Assembly: GCA_001751005.1 (NCBI GenBank)
Contig: MAXL01000285.1
Coordinates: forward strand, 1-22,232
Direction of reading: 5' to 3'
DNA from: Desulfobacterales bacterium S5133MH16
GTDB lineage: Bacteria > Desulfobacterota > Desulfobacteria > Desulfobacterales > UBA11574
Length of the DNA: 22,232 bases
Below the pieces are notes generated by a model, which worked only from the letters and a program-made list of their open reading frames with translations, was not told where the DNA came from and did no database searches. Of the stretch, positions 1 through 7,584 are shown in pieces. The position numbers and the translations under genes were made by a program. Numbering within the stretch: position 1 is the first letter of the stretch; each line of letters opens with the position of its first letter.

Positions 1-53
1 ATTTAAAGTGTCTTTGGTGATCTAAAATACTTGTGGCGAAAAAAGGAAAAGCA

Positions 54-1448
54 ATGACAGAACTGATTCGGCCGTTTAAAGTGGCTATTGTTGGCAGCAA
101 CCATTGGTGCAAAGCGATCGCGGAAATTATTTTATCGGAGAAATTGGCACGGCACGGATTCGAACTCATCGGACTGGCTTGTGCCGATGCCGGTGCTGAG
201 GCATACTGGTACGCCAGGGAAAACGGGATTTATGCATTTACGGATTATCGAGATCTCTACGGGCTTAAGGATCTTGATTTAATCATTGAGCTAACGGGTC
301 AGGATGAGGTCACAAACGATATCTCTAAAACCAAACCGGCGCACATACGGTTGATGGATCATGTGGCAGCCAGCGTACTCTGGGAGGTTTTTCAAATTGA
401 AGAACAAACCCTGGCAGAACAACAGGCTGCGGAAAAAGCGACCAAAGCAGCTTTTGCAGAACTGAACCAGATATTCAATACTGCCGCAGATGGCATGTGT
501 TTGATTGATAAGGATTTTAATGTCCTCAAAATCAATGATACTTTTGCTCAGATGTTTTGCATTAACAAACAGAAAATAAAAGGCAAAAAGTGCTATGATA
601 TCCTTCCGGGCCTTGCCTGTAATACAAGTCGATGTTGTCTGAGCAGAATTCTGAAAGGGGAAAAACGCATTGAATTCGAGACCAAAAAAAGGCGCTCCGA
701 TGGCTCAGAGATCCATTGTATTGTAACGGCAAGTCCATTTTTCGGTGCCGATGGTGAACTGATTGGCATTGTCGAAGATACCAAAGACATCAGCCTTTTG
801 AAGGATGCGGAAAACAAACTTAAAAAGAGTTTTCAGGATCTACAAGAGGCTTTTGAGGGCACTATTCTTGCTATGTCGCAAACCGTGGAATCGAAAGACC
901 CATACACCGCAGGCCATCAGCGGCGGGTATCCAACCTTGCCTATGCCATAGCCCTGGAAATGGGCCTTTCGACTCATCAGGCTGATGGAATTCGTATGGC
1001 CGGCCTTATTCACGATATCGGAAAGATATCCGTACCCGCAGAGATTCTCACCAAACCCGGGCACATCACAAAAAAGGAAATCGCTTTAATCAAGGATCAT
1101 CCACAGGTCGGTTACGACATCCTGAAAGGGATTGAGTTCCCGTGGCCCATTGCTCAAATCGTACTTCAACATCACGAAAGAATGGATGGCTCCGGCTACC
1201 CTCAAGGCCTTTTAGGAAAAGACATTCTTTTGGAGGCAAGAATTATGGGCGTGGCCGACGTGCTTGAGGGCATTGCCTCTTATCGCCCTTATCGTCCGGC
1301 ACTAGGAATAGATGCAGCACTAAAGGAAATAACTGAAAATAAGAATCTCCTTTACGACGCACAGGTGGTAGATATCTGCTTAAAGCTGTTTCAAGAAAAG
1401 CAATTTGAATTTGAAAAGAAAGTGTTTGCTAATTTTAGGCTTGAGTGA
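54..1448 (+). CDS. PAS / HD-GYP domain protein, probable cyclic-di-GMP phosphodiesterase
   Basis: Probable cytoplasmic signalling protein (464 aa) that hydrolyses cyclic-di-GMP in response to a bound signal. Residues about 8-110 form a Rossmann-like NAD-binding-type domain (VAIVGSNHW near 10-18, LDLIIELTG near 74-82), followed by a short helix. A PAS domain lies at about 135-250 with a cysteine cluster (C180, C189, C194, C195). The C-terminal HD-GYP domain at about 265-450 keeps the metal and signature residues: H288, H320-D321, K324, H349, H373-H374, D378 and the GSGYP segment at 379-383, then D402. HD-GYP is the known phosphodiesterase family; the ligand of the PAS and N-terminal domains is unknown. 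I chose ATG 54 over GTG 33 because the purine-rich AAGGAAAA stretch at 43-50 lies just before 54. It converges on the next gene. Confidence 0.88.
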   Translation: MTELIRPFKVAIVGSNHWCKAIAEIILSEKLARHGFELIGLACADAGAEAYWYARENGIYAFTDYRDLYGLKDLDLIIELTGQDEVTNDISKTKPAHIRLMDHVAASVLWEVFQIEEQTLAEQQAAEKATKAAFAELNQIFNTAADGMCLIDKDFNVLKINDTFAQMFCINKQKIKGKKCYDILPGLACNTSRCCLSRILKGEKRIEFETKKRRSDGSEIHCIVTASPFFGADGELIGIVEDTKDISLLKDAENKLKKSFQDLQEAFEGTILAMSQTVESKDPYTAGHQRRVSNLAYAIALEMGLSTHQADGIRMAGLIHDIGKISVPAEILTKPGHITKKEIALIKDHPQVGYDILKGIEFPWPIAQIVLQHHERMDGSGYPQGLLGKDILLEARIMGVADVLEGIASYRPYRPALGIDAALKEITENKNLLYDAQVVDICLKLFQEKQFEFEKKVFANFRLE

Positions 1449-1449
1449 T

Positions 1450-1472
1450 AAAAAAATCGGCTGCATTTTTTT
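1450..1472. terminator. A/T-stem hairpin between convergent genes, possible bidirectional terminator
   Basis: Seven A and a T (1450-1457) pair with A and seven T (1465-1472) around a 7-nt GC-rich loop, starting one base after the stop of the HD-GYP gene. The A-run and T-run would act as U-tracts in either direction. The stem has only A-U pairs, so strength is doubtful; the position between two converging stops is the main support. Confidence 0.35.
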
Positions 1473-1522
1473 GAATAGTAACACCATGGTCCAACACGTC
1501 AAAATTGCAGAGACTTAATCGA

Positions 1523-3241
1523 TTACTTTATGCTTTTCTTAAGTACGTTCATGGGTACCGCAAGAATATGGGTTTTACCCTTGCCGGTAAAGGCGTTTCC
1601 TTCAACAACAGCAATGTAAAGTTCATTATTATACGTAAAAATTGATTGGACCGGCCCTTGGAACTTGGTGGTCAAAAACCTGAAAGCGTATGTTCCGTTA
1701 TTAGGGCAAAGGAGTCCAAGTCTGCCATTTTTCGGGCTGCCGCCTACCATACCCCAGACGCCGACCTGGTTGGCTGGCACTACTGCAAAAAGGGCATTAT
1801 CTACGCTAAACAAGGCCGATTGAGGCCATACCGGCACACCTTTGGGTGCATTGGATTCATTTACAATATCGTCAATAAGCATGGATTTTATGGCGCCAAA
1901 AGAAGATGGTGATTCCCATTTCTGTTGGTTGGCTTCATATATAACCAGTTTTCTCCCATGATTATAATAGGCCGTTTCATTAATTTCGTTTCCGTCCAGG
2001 TCGGCCATAATCGCTCCAAGCAGATTGAAACCCTTGGGAGTATCCATGGAATCATGTTGAGTTATTCTGCCTGAATCATCAACGGCAAGGCGAAAAACTT
2101 CAGAGCCGAAAAAGCTCTCCGCATCAAAGTCCTGGCCGACCAGAGATTCATTCATACCGTTTCCGTTCATGTCCAGAAATTCTAAGATATATTCGATATC
2201 CTTTGTAAGGACTGTAAATCCATCTGTTTTGAATTTGAGAATTCGTGAATTCATGCCTTCGCCCTGGACATAGATGTTAAGAGCTATGAGTCCGTTCGGC
2301 CCTATCGACATATTGACCATATCACCAAAACCTTTATAGACATATTGATACTTTTCCTCGGTTCCAACGGCCTGGGCATACAGGGTTTTATTGCTGAGGT
2401 AAATGAAATAGGGTGTTTTTGCTCTATCAGGTTCTATTATCCCCAGGTTGTTGACTCGATAGTCAATACTGGCGACAGCTCTGTAATTTTTTAATATCAG
2501 ATCTGTATTCAGACCAGGAATTATTATTCCCGGCGGGCCGGTGACGGCTTTTTGGCTTAAGTCGCCTTCTTTTTTCTCAGTCACGGATAGCGTCGATTGG
2601 GTGAGCGCAGGTTGGGAAAGACCTCTGGCAGAAGTCATTTCATCATATATCGACAATATCTCACCACCACTCCAGATGATAACTTTTCCCTTATCCGCAA
2701 CAATCACCACACCTTGAGGAAGTTGTGCGGCATCAGAAGAATTTTCAATGCTTTGGTATCCCTGCCAGTCAAGTGATGGTAGCTTGCCTCTTATCAGTTC
2801 GTACAGGCGGTACGAGGACCCGTTAACGTCCTGAAACACGGCTTTAATTTCGCGGTAGCGTTGTGCCGTGATCCCTGATTTAATTTTGCATGATTCCTTA
2901 AAGCACTTAACTGATATTTCCGAAAAGTGTTTTTCCATTCTGGTAACTTTGCCAATAGCAAGAGGCACAGGCAACGCACCAAGTTTTTTGCCTGTGATAG
3001 GCTCAATCACCTGATCACCTGCGGAATACAAGGTCCAGAGATTGCCTTTTTTAACGTTATTGTTGGTTCCCATGTTGATAAGGTATCTTCCGTCGGGACC
3101 TTTAATTACCTTGGCTTCTAATAGGCTAAGCTCTTTTACGATTTCGCCCACAGTGATCTTTTCGGCATAAACGATGTTCAAAGAAAGAAAAAAAGAAAGT
3201 ATTGCTGATAAAATAGTGACACGCATAAAAAGGTAGTTCAA
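1523..3241 (-). CDS. exported protein with FlgT-C-like and VCBS/FG-GAP-like repeats, function unknown
   Basis: A 572-aa protein with a clear signal peptide: hydrophobic residues about 6-22, likely cut after VYA at 26. Residues about 30-115 hold a small beta domain resembling the C-terminal domain of FlgT (conserved pattern: INxG, V-x-x-G, then PITGKKLG). Residues about 290-570 look like beta-propeller blades, with aspartate/asparagine-rich loops DMNGNGMNE and DLDGNEINE of the VCBS/FG-GAP calcium-binding type. It should be periplasmic or surface-located; I cannot name a substrate. The start is TTG at 3241, chosen because a full AGGAGGT ribosome-binding site lies 6 nt upstream (3248-3254); the first ATG (3223) would be 24 nt away. 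It stands alone on the minus strand with its own promoter. Confidence 0.8.
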   Translation of the reverse strand: MNYLFMRVTILSAILSFFLSLNIVYAEKITVGEIVKELSLLEAKVIKGPDGRYLINMGTNNNVKKGNLWTLYSAGDQVIEPITGKKLGALPVPLAIGKVTRMEKHFSEISVKCFKESCKIKSGITAQRYREIKAVFQDVNGSSYRLYELIRGKLPSLDWQGYQSIENSSDAAQLPQGVVIVADKGKVIIWSGGEILSIYDEMTSARGLSQPALTQSTLSVTEKKEGDLSQKAVTGPPGIIIPGLNTDLILKNYRAVASIDYRVNNLGIIEPDRAKTPYFIYLSNKTLYAQAVGTEEKYQYVYKGFGDMVNMSIGPNGLIALNIYVQGEGMNSRILKFKTDGFTVLTKDIEYILEFLDMNGNGMNESLVGQDFDAESFFGSEVFRLAVDDSGRITQHDSMDTPKGFNLLGAIMADLDGNEINETAYYNHGRKLVIYEANQQKWESPSSFGAIKSMLIDDIVNESNAPKGVPVWPQSALFSVDNALFAVVPANQVGVWGMVGGSPKNGRLGLLCPNNGTYAFRFLTTKFQGPVQSIFTYNNELYIAVVEGNAFTGKGKTHILAVPMNVLKKSIK

Positions 3242-3803
3242 AACAATACCTCCTGTAATTTTTAAATGTTTAAAAGCAGTTTATGCAGGGTTTAGGGTCG
3301 AAACTATAGATTCGTAAGAGAGCTTAGTCAAGAAGAAACTGGGCGGATGTCAATAGCATTTCAAGATGTCAGGTTTTAGAATTTTAGCTTCAGTTTGATT
3401 ATTGTTTTCGACAATACTTAACAGAACCTCGGCATGGTAAGAATCTACAAGAAATTAGGAAAAGACTAATTTTTTTGTGACAGGGTATTGGTGAACTATT
3501 AAATTAAATTTTTATGAAAATCAGGAAAATAATGGGGGGGAAAATGAAAAAAGGTTGTTTTAATCTTATAGCGGCAGGAATCAAGATCAAATTCTAATTC
3601 CAATAAAGGTCGGTACAACGTTTAACGCAAAGATCAAATCATTGGGCACTGCTCGATAAGTGTTCGAGAACTATCATGCCGGAGTATAAATTTGCGTGGT
3701 GAGAAAAATGCTTGATTTATGATGACAGTCTGTGGTTTTAAGGGGTGGTTACATTTGATAAATTGACCATTTTTTAAAAACAACTAAAATCAAGGAGTTT
3801 TTT
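3242..3803. other. 562-nt gene-poor intergenic region
   Basis: Divergent spacer between the exported protein (-) and the Hdr operon (+). It holds the minus-strand promoter at 3303-3331. On the + strand a TATAAA hexamer at 3685-3690 is a possible -10 box for the operon, but no convincing -35 box precedes it. A 27-codon reading frame (ATG 3514 to TAA 3597; it passes a run of seven G at 3534-3540 that could serve as a ribosome-binding site for the inner ATG 3544) is too short and featureless to call. An AAGGAG site at 3792-3797 belongs to the gene at 3804. No RNA gene or clear long hairpin recognised. Confidence 0.6.
3303..3331 (-). promoter_or_regulatory. sigma-70-type promoter for the exported protein gene
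   Basis: On the minus strand a TTGACT -35 box (3331-3326) is separated by exactly 17 nt from a TATAGT -10 box (3308-3303). Expected transcription start is near 3296, about 55 nt upstream of the TTG start with its AGGAGGT site. Both boxes match consensus at 5 of 6 positions. Confidence 0.62.
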
Positions 3804-5576
3804 ATGGTGTTTACGGCGTTTCTTTATGCCTCTCTTATAATCTTTGCCCTGGGCTTGATTATCAAGATTTGGACCTGGTTTTCACGCACAATCGGAACTT
3901 CAGCCAAACAGATCCCCACATCAGAGAGGGTGTCTGCGGCTGTCAAAGGGATTTTCGGAGTTGTTTTCAGTCCAAAGATTCTAACCCTTATCAAAGTCTT
4001 TACCCTAGATGTGGTACTGCAGATAAGAATTCTCAAGGAAGATTTTCTCCGCTGGTTGATGCACATGCTCATATATGTCGGCTTTATGCTTCTTCTTCTG
4101 ATGCATGCCCTTGAGAATTTCATCTCCGAACCGTTGTTCACGGATTACTATTCCACAATCAATCCCTTTATGTTTTTAAGAGATCTGTTCGGTCTCATGG
4201 TAATAATCGGGGTCGGCATTGCCATATTTCGGCGATTCGTTCTGAAAGTGCCCCGTCTTAAAACCAGCGCCATGGATCACTACGCCATTATTATTCTGGC
4301 CGTGATTATGCTTTCGGGAGTTCTTTTGGAAGGTGCAAAAATAACGTCTTATACCGAATATCAGGCCATGGTGGAAGATTATGCCGATCTTGAAGACCAG
4401 GATGAAATCGCGGCTCTTGAAAGCTATTGGGTTCAGAACTTCGGCACGGTCTCTCCCAATGTACAGGCACCCTTTGATGAAGAGGTTTTATCAATGGGTA
4501 AGGACCTTCACGAGGCCAGCTGTATGGACTGTCATTCTGCTCCTCAGTGGGCTTTTACCGGTTATGCCACGGCTAAAATTATCAAACCGGCGGCTCTGGC
4601 ACTGGATCGGGCGGGGACTTCTACAATCCTGTGGTACATCCATTTCCTGGCTTGTTTTATCGGTCTGGCCTATCTTCCTTTCAGTAAAATGTTTCATATT
4701 TTTGCCACACCGGTAAGTTTGCTGGCTAATGCGGTCATGGAAAAGGATAAATCCGATCCTGCAAATATTGCAACCCGGCAGGTCATGGAATTGGATGCGT
4801 GCACGCACTGTGGCACTTGCAGTCTGAGATGTTCCGCCGCGTCGGCCTTTGATGCCCTGGGCAATGAATATATTCTGCCGTCGGAAAAGATGACTTTTCT
4901 CAAGACCCTGGCCGCCGGAAAAAAACTGAGCGCGCGGGAACTGAGCGCCATCCAGGAAGGGGTTTACCTTTGCACCAATTGTGATCGCTGCACCGTGGTT
5001 TGCCCTGCAGGGATCAATCTAAAGGAATTGTGGTTTAATGTGAGGGAGGATCTGGTTCAAAGAGGATGTCCTGAACCTCTGGTGCTTTCTCCATTTTCTT
5101 TTTTCCGGGGTCTTAATCGGGAAAATATATCTACGGAAGATTATGCCCGGCCCCTGGCAGATGCCAACCGGGCGGTTGCCGGTAAGTTTGAGCAGGTCAT
5201 GGATCCAGGCACGCCGATTTCTTTTAAGGACAGAGAAATCGTGGAATTAAACCAGCTGCCCAGCACCGGCACTTTCTCATACTGTTTCGGCTGTCAGACC
5301 TGTACTACGGTTTGCCCGGTGGTGGCCGAATATGAGAATCCGTTGCAAACCCTGGGTTTGCTGCCCCATCAGATCATGAACTGCCTGGGTTTGGGACTGG
5401 TAGAAATGGCCTCCGGACCCAGGATGCTCTGGGATTGTGTAACCTGTTATCAATGCCAGGAACACTGCCCCCAGAATGTAGAGATCACGGATATTTTCTT
5501 TCAGTTAAAAAATCTTGCTGTCAAGAATGCCGGCAAGGTTGTCGATGAAAATTCCCCTGATTTGGAAGCGGCATGA
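3804..5576 (+). CDS. membrane NarI/DsrM-like cytochrome b with CxxCH loop fused to two HdrC-type [4Fe-4S] domains
   Basis: A 590-aa membrane electron-transfer protein. Five membrane segments lie near residues 4-26, 84-104, 124-146, 158-180 and 273-298. The second has H87 and H101, the fifth H280 and H298, the NarI-type spacing for two bis-histidine b hemes. The long loop between segments 4 and 5 carries C240-M-D-C243-H244, a c-type heme motif; with five spans and a cytoplasmic C-terminus this loop is periplasmic, as covalent heme attachment needs. The cytoplasmic part has four CxxCxxCxxxC sets (333/336/339/343, 390/393/396/400, 494/497/500/504, 545/548/551/555), i.e. two HdrC/GlpC-like double-cluster modules. 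HdrB follows directly, so it probably passes electrons between quinone or periplasmic cytochromes and HdrB. AAGGAG at 3792-3797 supports the start. Confidence 0.87.
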   Translation: MVFTAFLYASLIIFALGLIIKIWTWFSRTIGTSAKQIPTSERVSAAVKGIFGVVFSPKILTLIKVFTLDVVLQIRILKEDFLRWLMHMLIYVGFMLLLLMHALENFISEPLFTDYYSTINPFMFLRDLFGLMVIIGVGIAIFRRFVLKVPRLKTSAMDHYAIIILAVIMLSGVLLEGAKITSYTEYQAMVEDYADLEDQDEIAALESYWVQNFGTVSPNVQAPFDEEVLSMGKDLHEASCMDCHSAPQWAFTGYATAKIIKPAALALDRAGTSTILWYIHFLACFIGLAYLPFSKMFHIFATPVSLLANAVMEKDKSDPANIATRQVMELDACTHCGTCSLRCSAASAFDALGNEYILPSEKMTFLKTLAAGKKLSARELSAIQEGVYLCTNCDRCTVVCPAGINLKELWFNVREDLVQRGCPEPLVLSPFSFFRGLNRENISTEDYARPLADANRAVAGKFEQVMDPGTPISFKDREIVELNQLPSTGTFSYCFGCQTCTTVCPVVAEYENPLQTLGLLPHQIMNCLGLGLVEMASGPRMLWDCVTCYQCQEHCPQNVEITDIFFQLKNLAVKNAGKVVDENSPDLEAA

Positions 5577-5655
5577 GCCATGTGCCGATTAAATCAGCCA
5601 AAAGCTCAAATTAAGAAGGAAATTCCTATACTATCAAGTTATTAAGGATGTAATT

Positions 5656-6543
5656 ATGAAATATGCATTGTTTTTGGGGTGTAACATACCTGCCCGGGTC
5701 GATCAGTATGATGCATCCGCCAGAGCTGTGTTACGGCAGGTGGGTGTGCAACTGAAGGATATTCGAGAATTTAATTGCTGCGGATATCCCATGCGCAATG
5801 TGGACCAAAAAGCATTCCTCCTCTCTTCGGCCGTAAATCTGGCACTGGCCGAAAAAGCGGGACTCGATATATTGGCCCTGTGCAAATGTTGTTTCGGAAC
5901 TCTTAAGGAGGCCGAACATATCTTGAAGGAAGAAGGAACGCTTCAGAAAGAAGTCCATGGATTGCTTGCTCAAAGAGGTCTTAAGTATACCGGTACGATC
6001 CAGATCAAGCACTTCCTCTCCGTGCTGTATCATGATGTGGGTTTGGATACCTTGAAAAGCAACATAACCATGCAATACAAAGATTTTAAAATTGCCACTC
6101 ATTATGGGTGCCATGCCTTGCGCCCAAGCAAGATCACACAGTTTGACGACCCAGTTGCCCCCTCTATATTTGACAATCTTGTTGAGGTGACGGGCGCTAA
6201 AAGTGTTGATTGGACCCGGAAGCTGGAATGCTGCGGGGCTCCCGTGCTGGGGGTTAATGACGATCTTTCCATGAATTTAGCAAAGGCCAAAATATCGTCA
6301 GGCAAAAAAGCCGGGGCCGACTATTTGTGTTCAGCCTGTCCATATTGTCATCTGCAATTTGATACGGTTCAAAAAATGATGGTCTCCCAAAATGGAAACA
6401 ATCCCCTTGCTTCGGTTCTTTATCCGCAATTGCTCGGGCTGTGCATGGGCATTGACGAAAAAACTCTGGGAATTAATATGAACCAACTCGATATAAGCAG
6501 TGTCACATCTTTTTTAGAATCAGGAGAAGAAAATGCCGAATAA
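5656..6543 (+). CDS. hdrB: heterodisulfide reductase subunit B-like CCG protein
   Basis: A soluble 295-aa protein of normal HdrB length with two complete CCG (cysteine-rich) domains: C9, C41-C42, C76 and C79 in the first; C152, C192-C193, C228 and C231 in the second. In HdrB these cysteines bind two noncubane [4Fe-4S] clusters that cleave a disulfide; the natural substrate in bacteria without methanogenic thiols is unknown. AAGGATG lies 8-10 nt before ATG 5656. It sits 79 nt after the membrane cytochrome/HdrC gene, reproducing an HdrC-HdrB order, and its last codons overlap the start of the following HdrA fragment by 11 nt, implying translational coupling. Confidence 0.88.
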   Translation: MKYALFLGCNIPARVDQYDASARAVLRQVGVQLKDIREFNCCGYPMRNVDQKAFLLSSAVNLALAEKAGLDILALCKCCFGTLKEAEHILKEEGTLQKEVHGLLAQRGLKYTGTIQIKHFLSVLYHDVGLDTLKSNITMQYKDFKIATHYGCHALRPSKITQFDDPVAPSIFDNLVEVTGAKSVDWTRKLECCGAPVLGVNDDLSMNLAKAKISSGKKAGADYLCSACPYCHLQFDTVQKMMVSQNGNNPLASVLYPQLLGLCMGIDEKTLGINMNQLDISSVTSFLESGEENAE

Positions 6544-6916
6544 AAAAACAGGTGCGGTGATGGTGGTTGGCGGCGGAATCGCCGGAATGCAGGCGGCTCT
6601 GGATCTGGCCGATTCCGGTTTTTATGTCTATCTGGTCGAAAAGTCCGGATCCATCGGGGGGATGATGTCTCAGCTGGACAAGACCTTTCCCACCAATGAC
6701 TGTGCCATGTGAATTCTCTCACCCAAACTGGTCGAGGTCGGCCGGCACATCAACATAGAATTGCTTACCCTCTCAGAACTGGAGAGCGTTTCCGGCGAGG
6801 AGGGGAATTTCAAGGTAAAAGTCAGAAAGCGTGCGCGCAGTATCAATATGGATCTTTGTACCGGGTGTGGTTCTTGTATCGAAAACTGCCCGGTGTTTTA
6901 TGAAGCGCAGAGTTAA
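6533..6916 (+). pseudogene. truncated HdrA N-terminal fragment with in-frame UGA (selenocysteine)
   Basis: Reading through UGA at 6710-6712 gives a 127-residue product. It starts with the HdrA FAD-binding fold (VVGGGIAG near 10-17), then TFPTNDCAM-U60-ILSPK, where HdrA has a conserved cysteine, then a first ferredoxin motif (CTGCGSCIENC). Homology to the intact paralogue at 14335 stops right after CPV (about nt 6894); six unrelated residues and TAA follow. Normal HdrA runs past 600 residues, so the second ferredoxin cluster, NAD-like and C-terminal parts are gone. A strong AGGAG lies 8 nt upstream and the gene overlaps hdrB. I call it a truncated gene; a functional stand-alone Sec domain is possible but less likely. 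The SECIS-like hairpin survives. Confidence 0.72.
6728..6745 (+). promoter_or_regulatory. bacterial SECIS-like hairpin of the HdrA fragment
   Basis: Fifteen nt after UGA 6710-6712, CUGGUC (6728-6733) pairs with GGCCGG (6740-6745) in a 6-bp stem using two G-U-rich steps, and closes a GAGGUC loop. Bacterial SECIS elements lie directly after the UGA inside the coding region and usually present a GU-containing apical loop; the E. coli fdhF loop also contains AGGUC. Confidence 0.6.
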
Positions 6917-6933
6917 ACTTCTTACTAACTTCA

Positions 6934-6991
6934 CGGCATAATGTTTTCATTAGGTGCTGTCATTATTTATCCTCATGAAAACATTATGCCG
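6934..6991. repeat. perfect 17-bp inverted repeat with 24-nt loop
   Basis: Positions 6934-6950 are the exact reverse complement of 6975-6991, with 24 nt between. It stops sharply: the bases on either side do not pair. It lies 18 nt after the stop of the HdrA fragment and upstream of nuoE. The stem is AT-rich and followed by a weak T-rich stretch (TTTATTGTT), so it could act as an attenuator or terminator, or be the remnant of a small inserted element near the HdrA breakpoint. Confidence 0.75.
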
Positions 6992-7065
6992 GCTTTATTG
7001 TTACGTGAGGAAAACTTTAGGACAGTAATACATATAAAATCATGGTACCCAAAGATAAAGGTTTA

Positions 7066-7554
7066 ATGTCCATGGAGCATTTCGTAGAGATTGATTGGCA
7101 AAAGGTAGATGAAATAATTGAGAAGTATAACGGCAACCGCGAAGCCTTGTTAATGATAATGCAGGATATCAGCGATATATATAATTATGTGCCTCCGGAC
7201 GTGGTTCCTGTTTTGGTTAATAAGTTAGGGGTAAGAGAGAGTTTGGTATATAGCGTAGCTACTTTTTATAAAACCATAAGTTTGGAACCCCGAGGTAAAT
7301 ATATTGTTAATGTGTGTACAGGTACTGCATGCCATGTTCGCGGAGCAGATAAAATTATGGATGCCTTGGAAGGGCATCTAAACATTAAGGAAGGCCAAAC
7401 CACTGATGATCTTTTGTTTACCTTGCAGGGAGTGCGTTGCGTTGGATGTTGCGCGTCAGGACCTGTTATTACAGTAAATCAGAAAACTCACGGTGGCCTC
7501 GACCGTGCCAGTGCGTTGGATACTGTCAAATCTTACGACCAGTGTATCTCTTAA
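7066..7554 (+). CDS. NuoE-like [2Fe-2S] NADH dehydrogenase 24-kDa subunit
   Basis: A 162-aa thioredoxin-like [2Fe-2S] subunit. It has the helical N-terminal bundle (DEIIEKYNGNREALLMIMQD) and the four cluster cysteines as CTGTAC and CVGCC: C84, C89, C125, C129 counted from ATG 7066. In complex I, HydABC/HndA and Bam-type complexes this subunit pairs with NuoF at the NADH site, and nuoF follows 30 nt later. Starts at 7042, 7066 or 7072 are in frame; an AAAGG at 7057-7061 favours 7066 or 7072, while a TATAAA at 7033-7038 just before 7042 looks more like a -10 box than leader. The first 250 nt use many ATA/TTA codons and are clearly more AT-rich than neighbouring genes (three 60-nt lines hold 23, 24 and 18 G+C). 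Confidence 0.9.
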   Translation: MSMEHFVEIDWQKVDEIIEKYNGNREALLMIMQDISDIYNYVPPDVVPVLVNKLGVRESLVYSVATFYKTISLEPRGKYIVNVCTGTACHVRGADKIMDALEGHLNIKEGQTTDDLLFTLQGVRCVGCCASGPVITVNQKTHGGLDRASALDTVKSYDQCIS

Positions 7555-7584
7555 CGGCATGTATAATGGAGGCTATACCAGACC

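Noticed and set aside
3514..3597. 27-codon reading frame upstream of the operon, possible leader peptide
   Set aside because: Too short, low complexity, no ribosome-binding site for its first ATG and no regulatory hairpin after it.
3763..3790. TTGACC-16 nt-TAAAAT as promoter of the Hdr operon
   Set aside because: The transcription start would fall at or after the AAGGAG ribosome-binding site of the gene at 3804.
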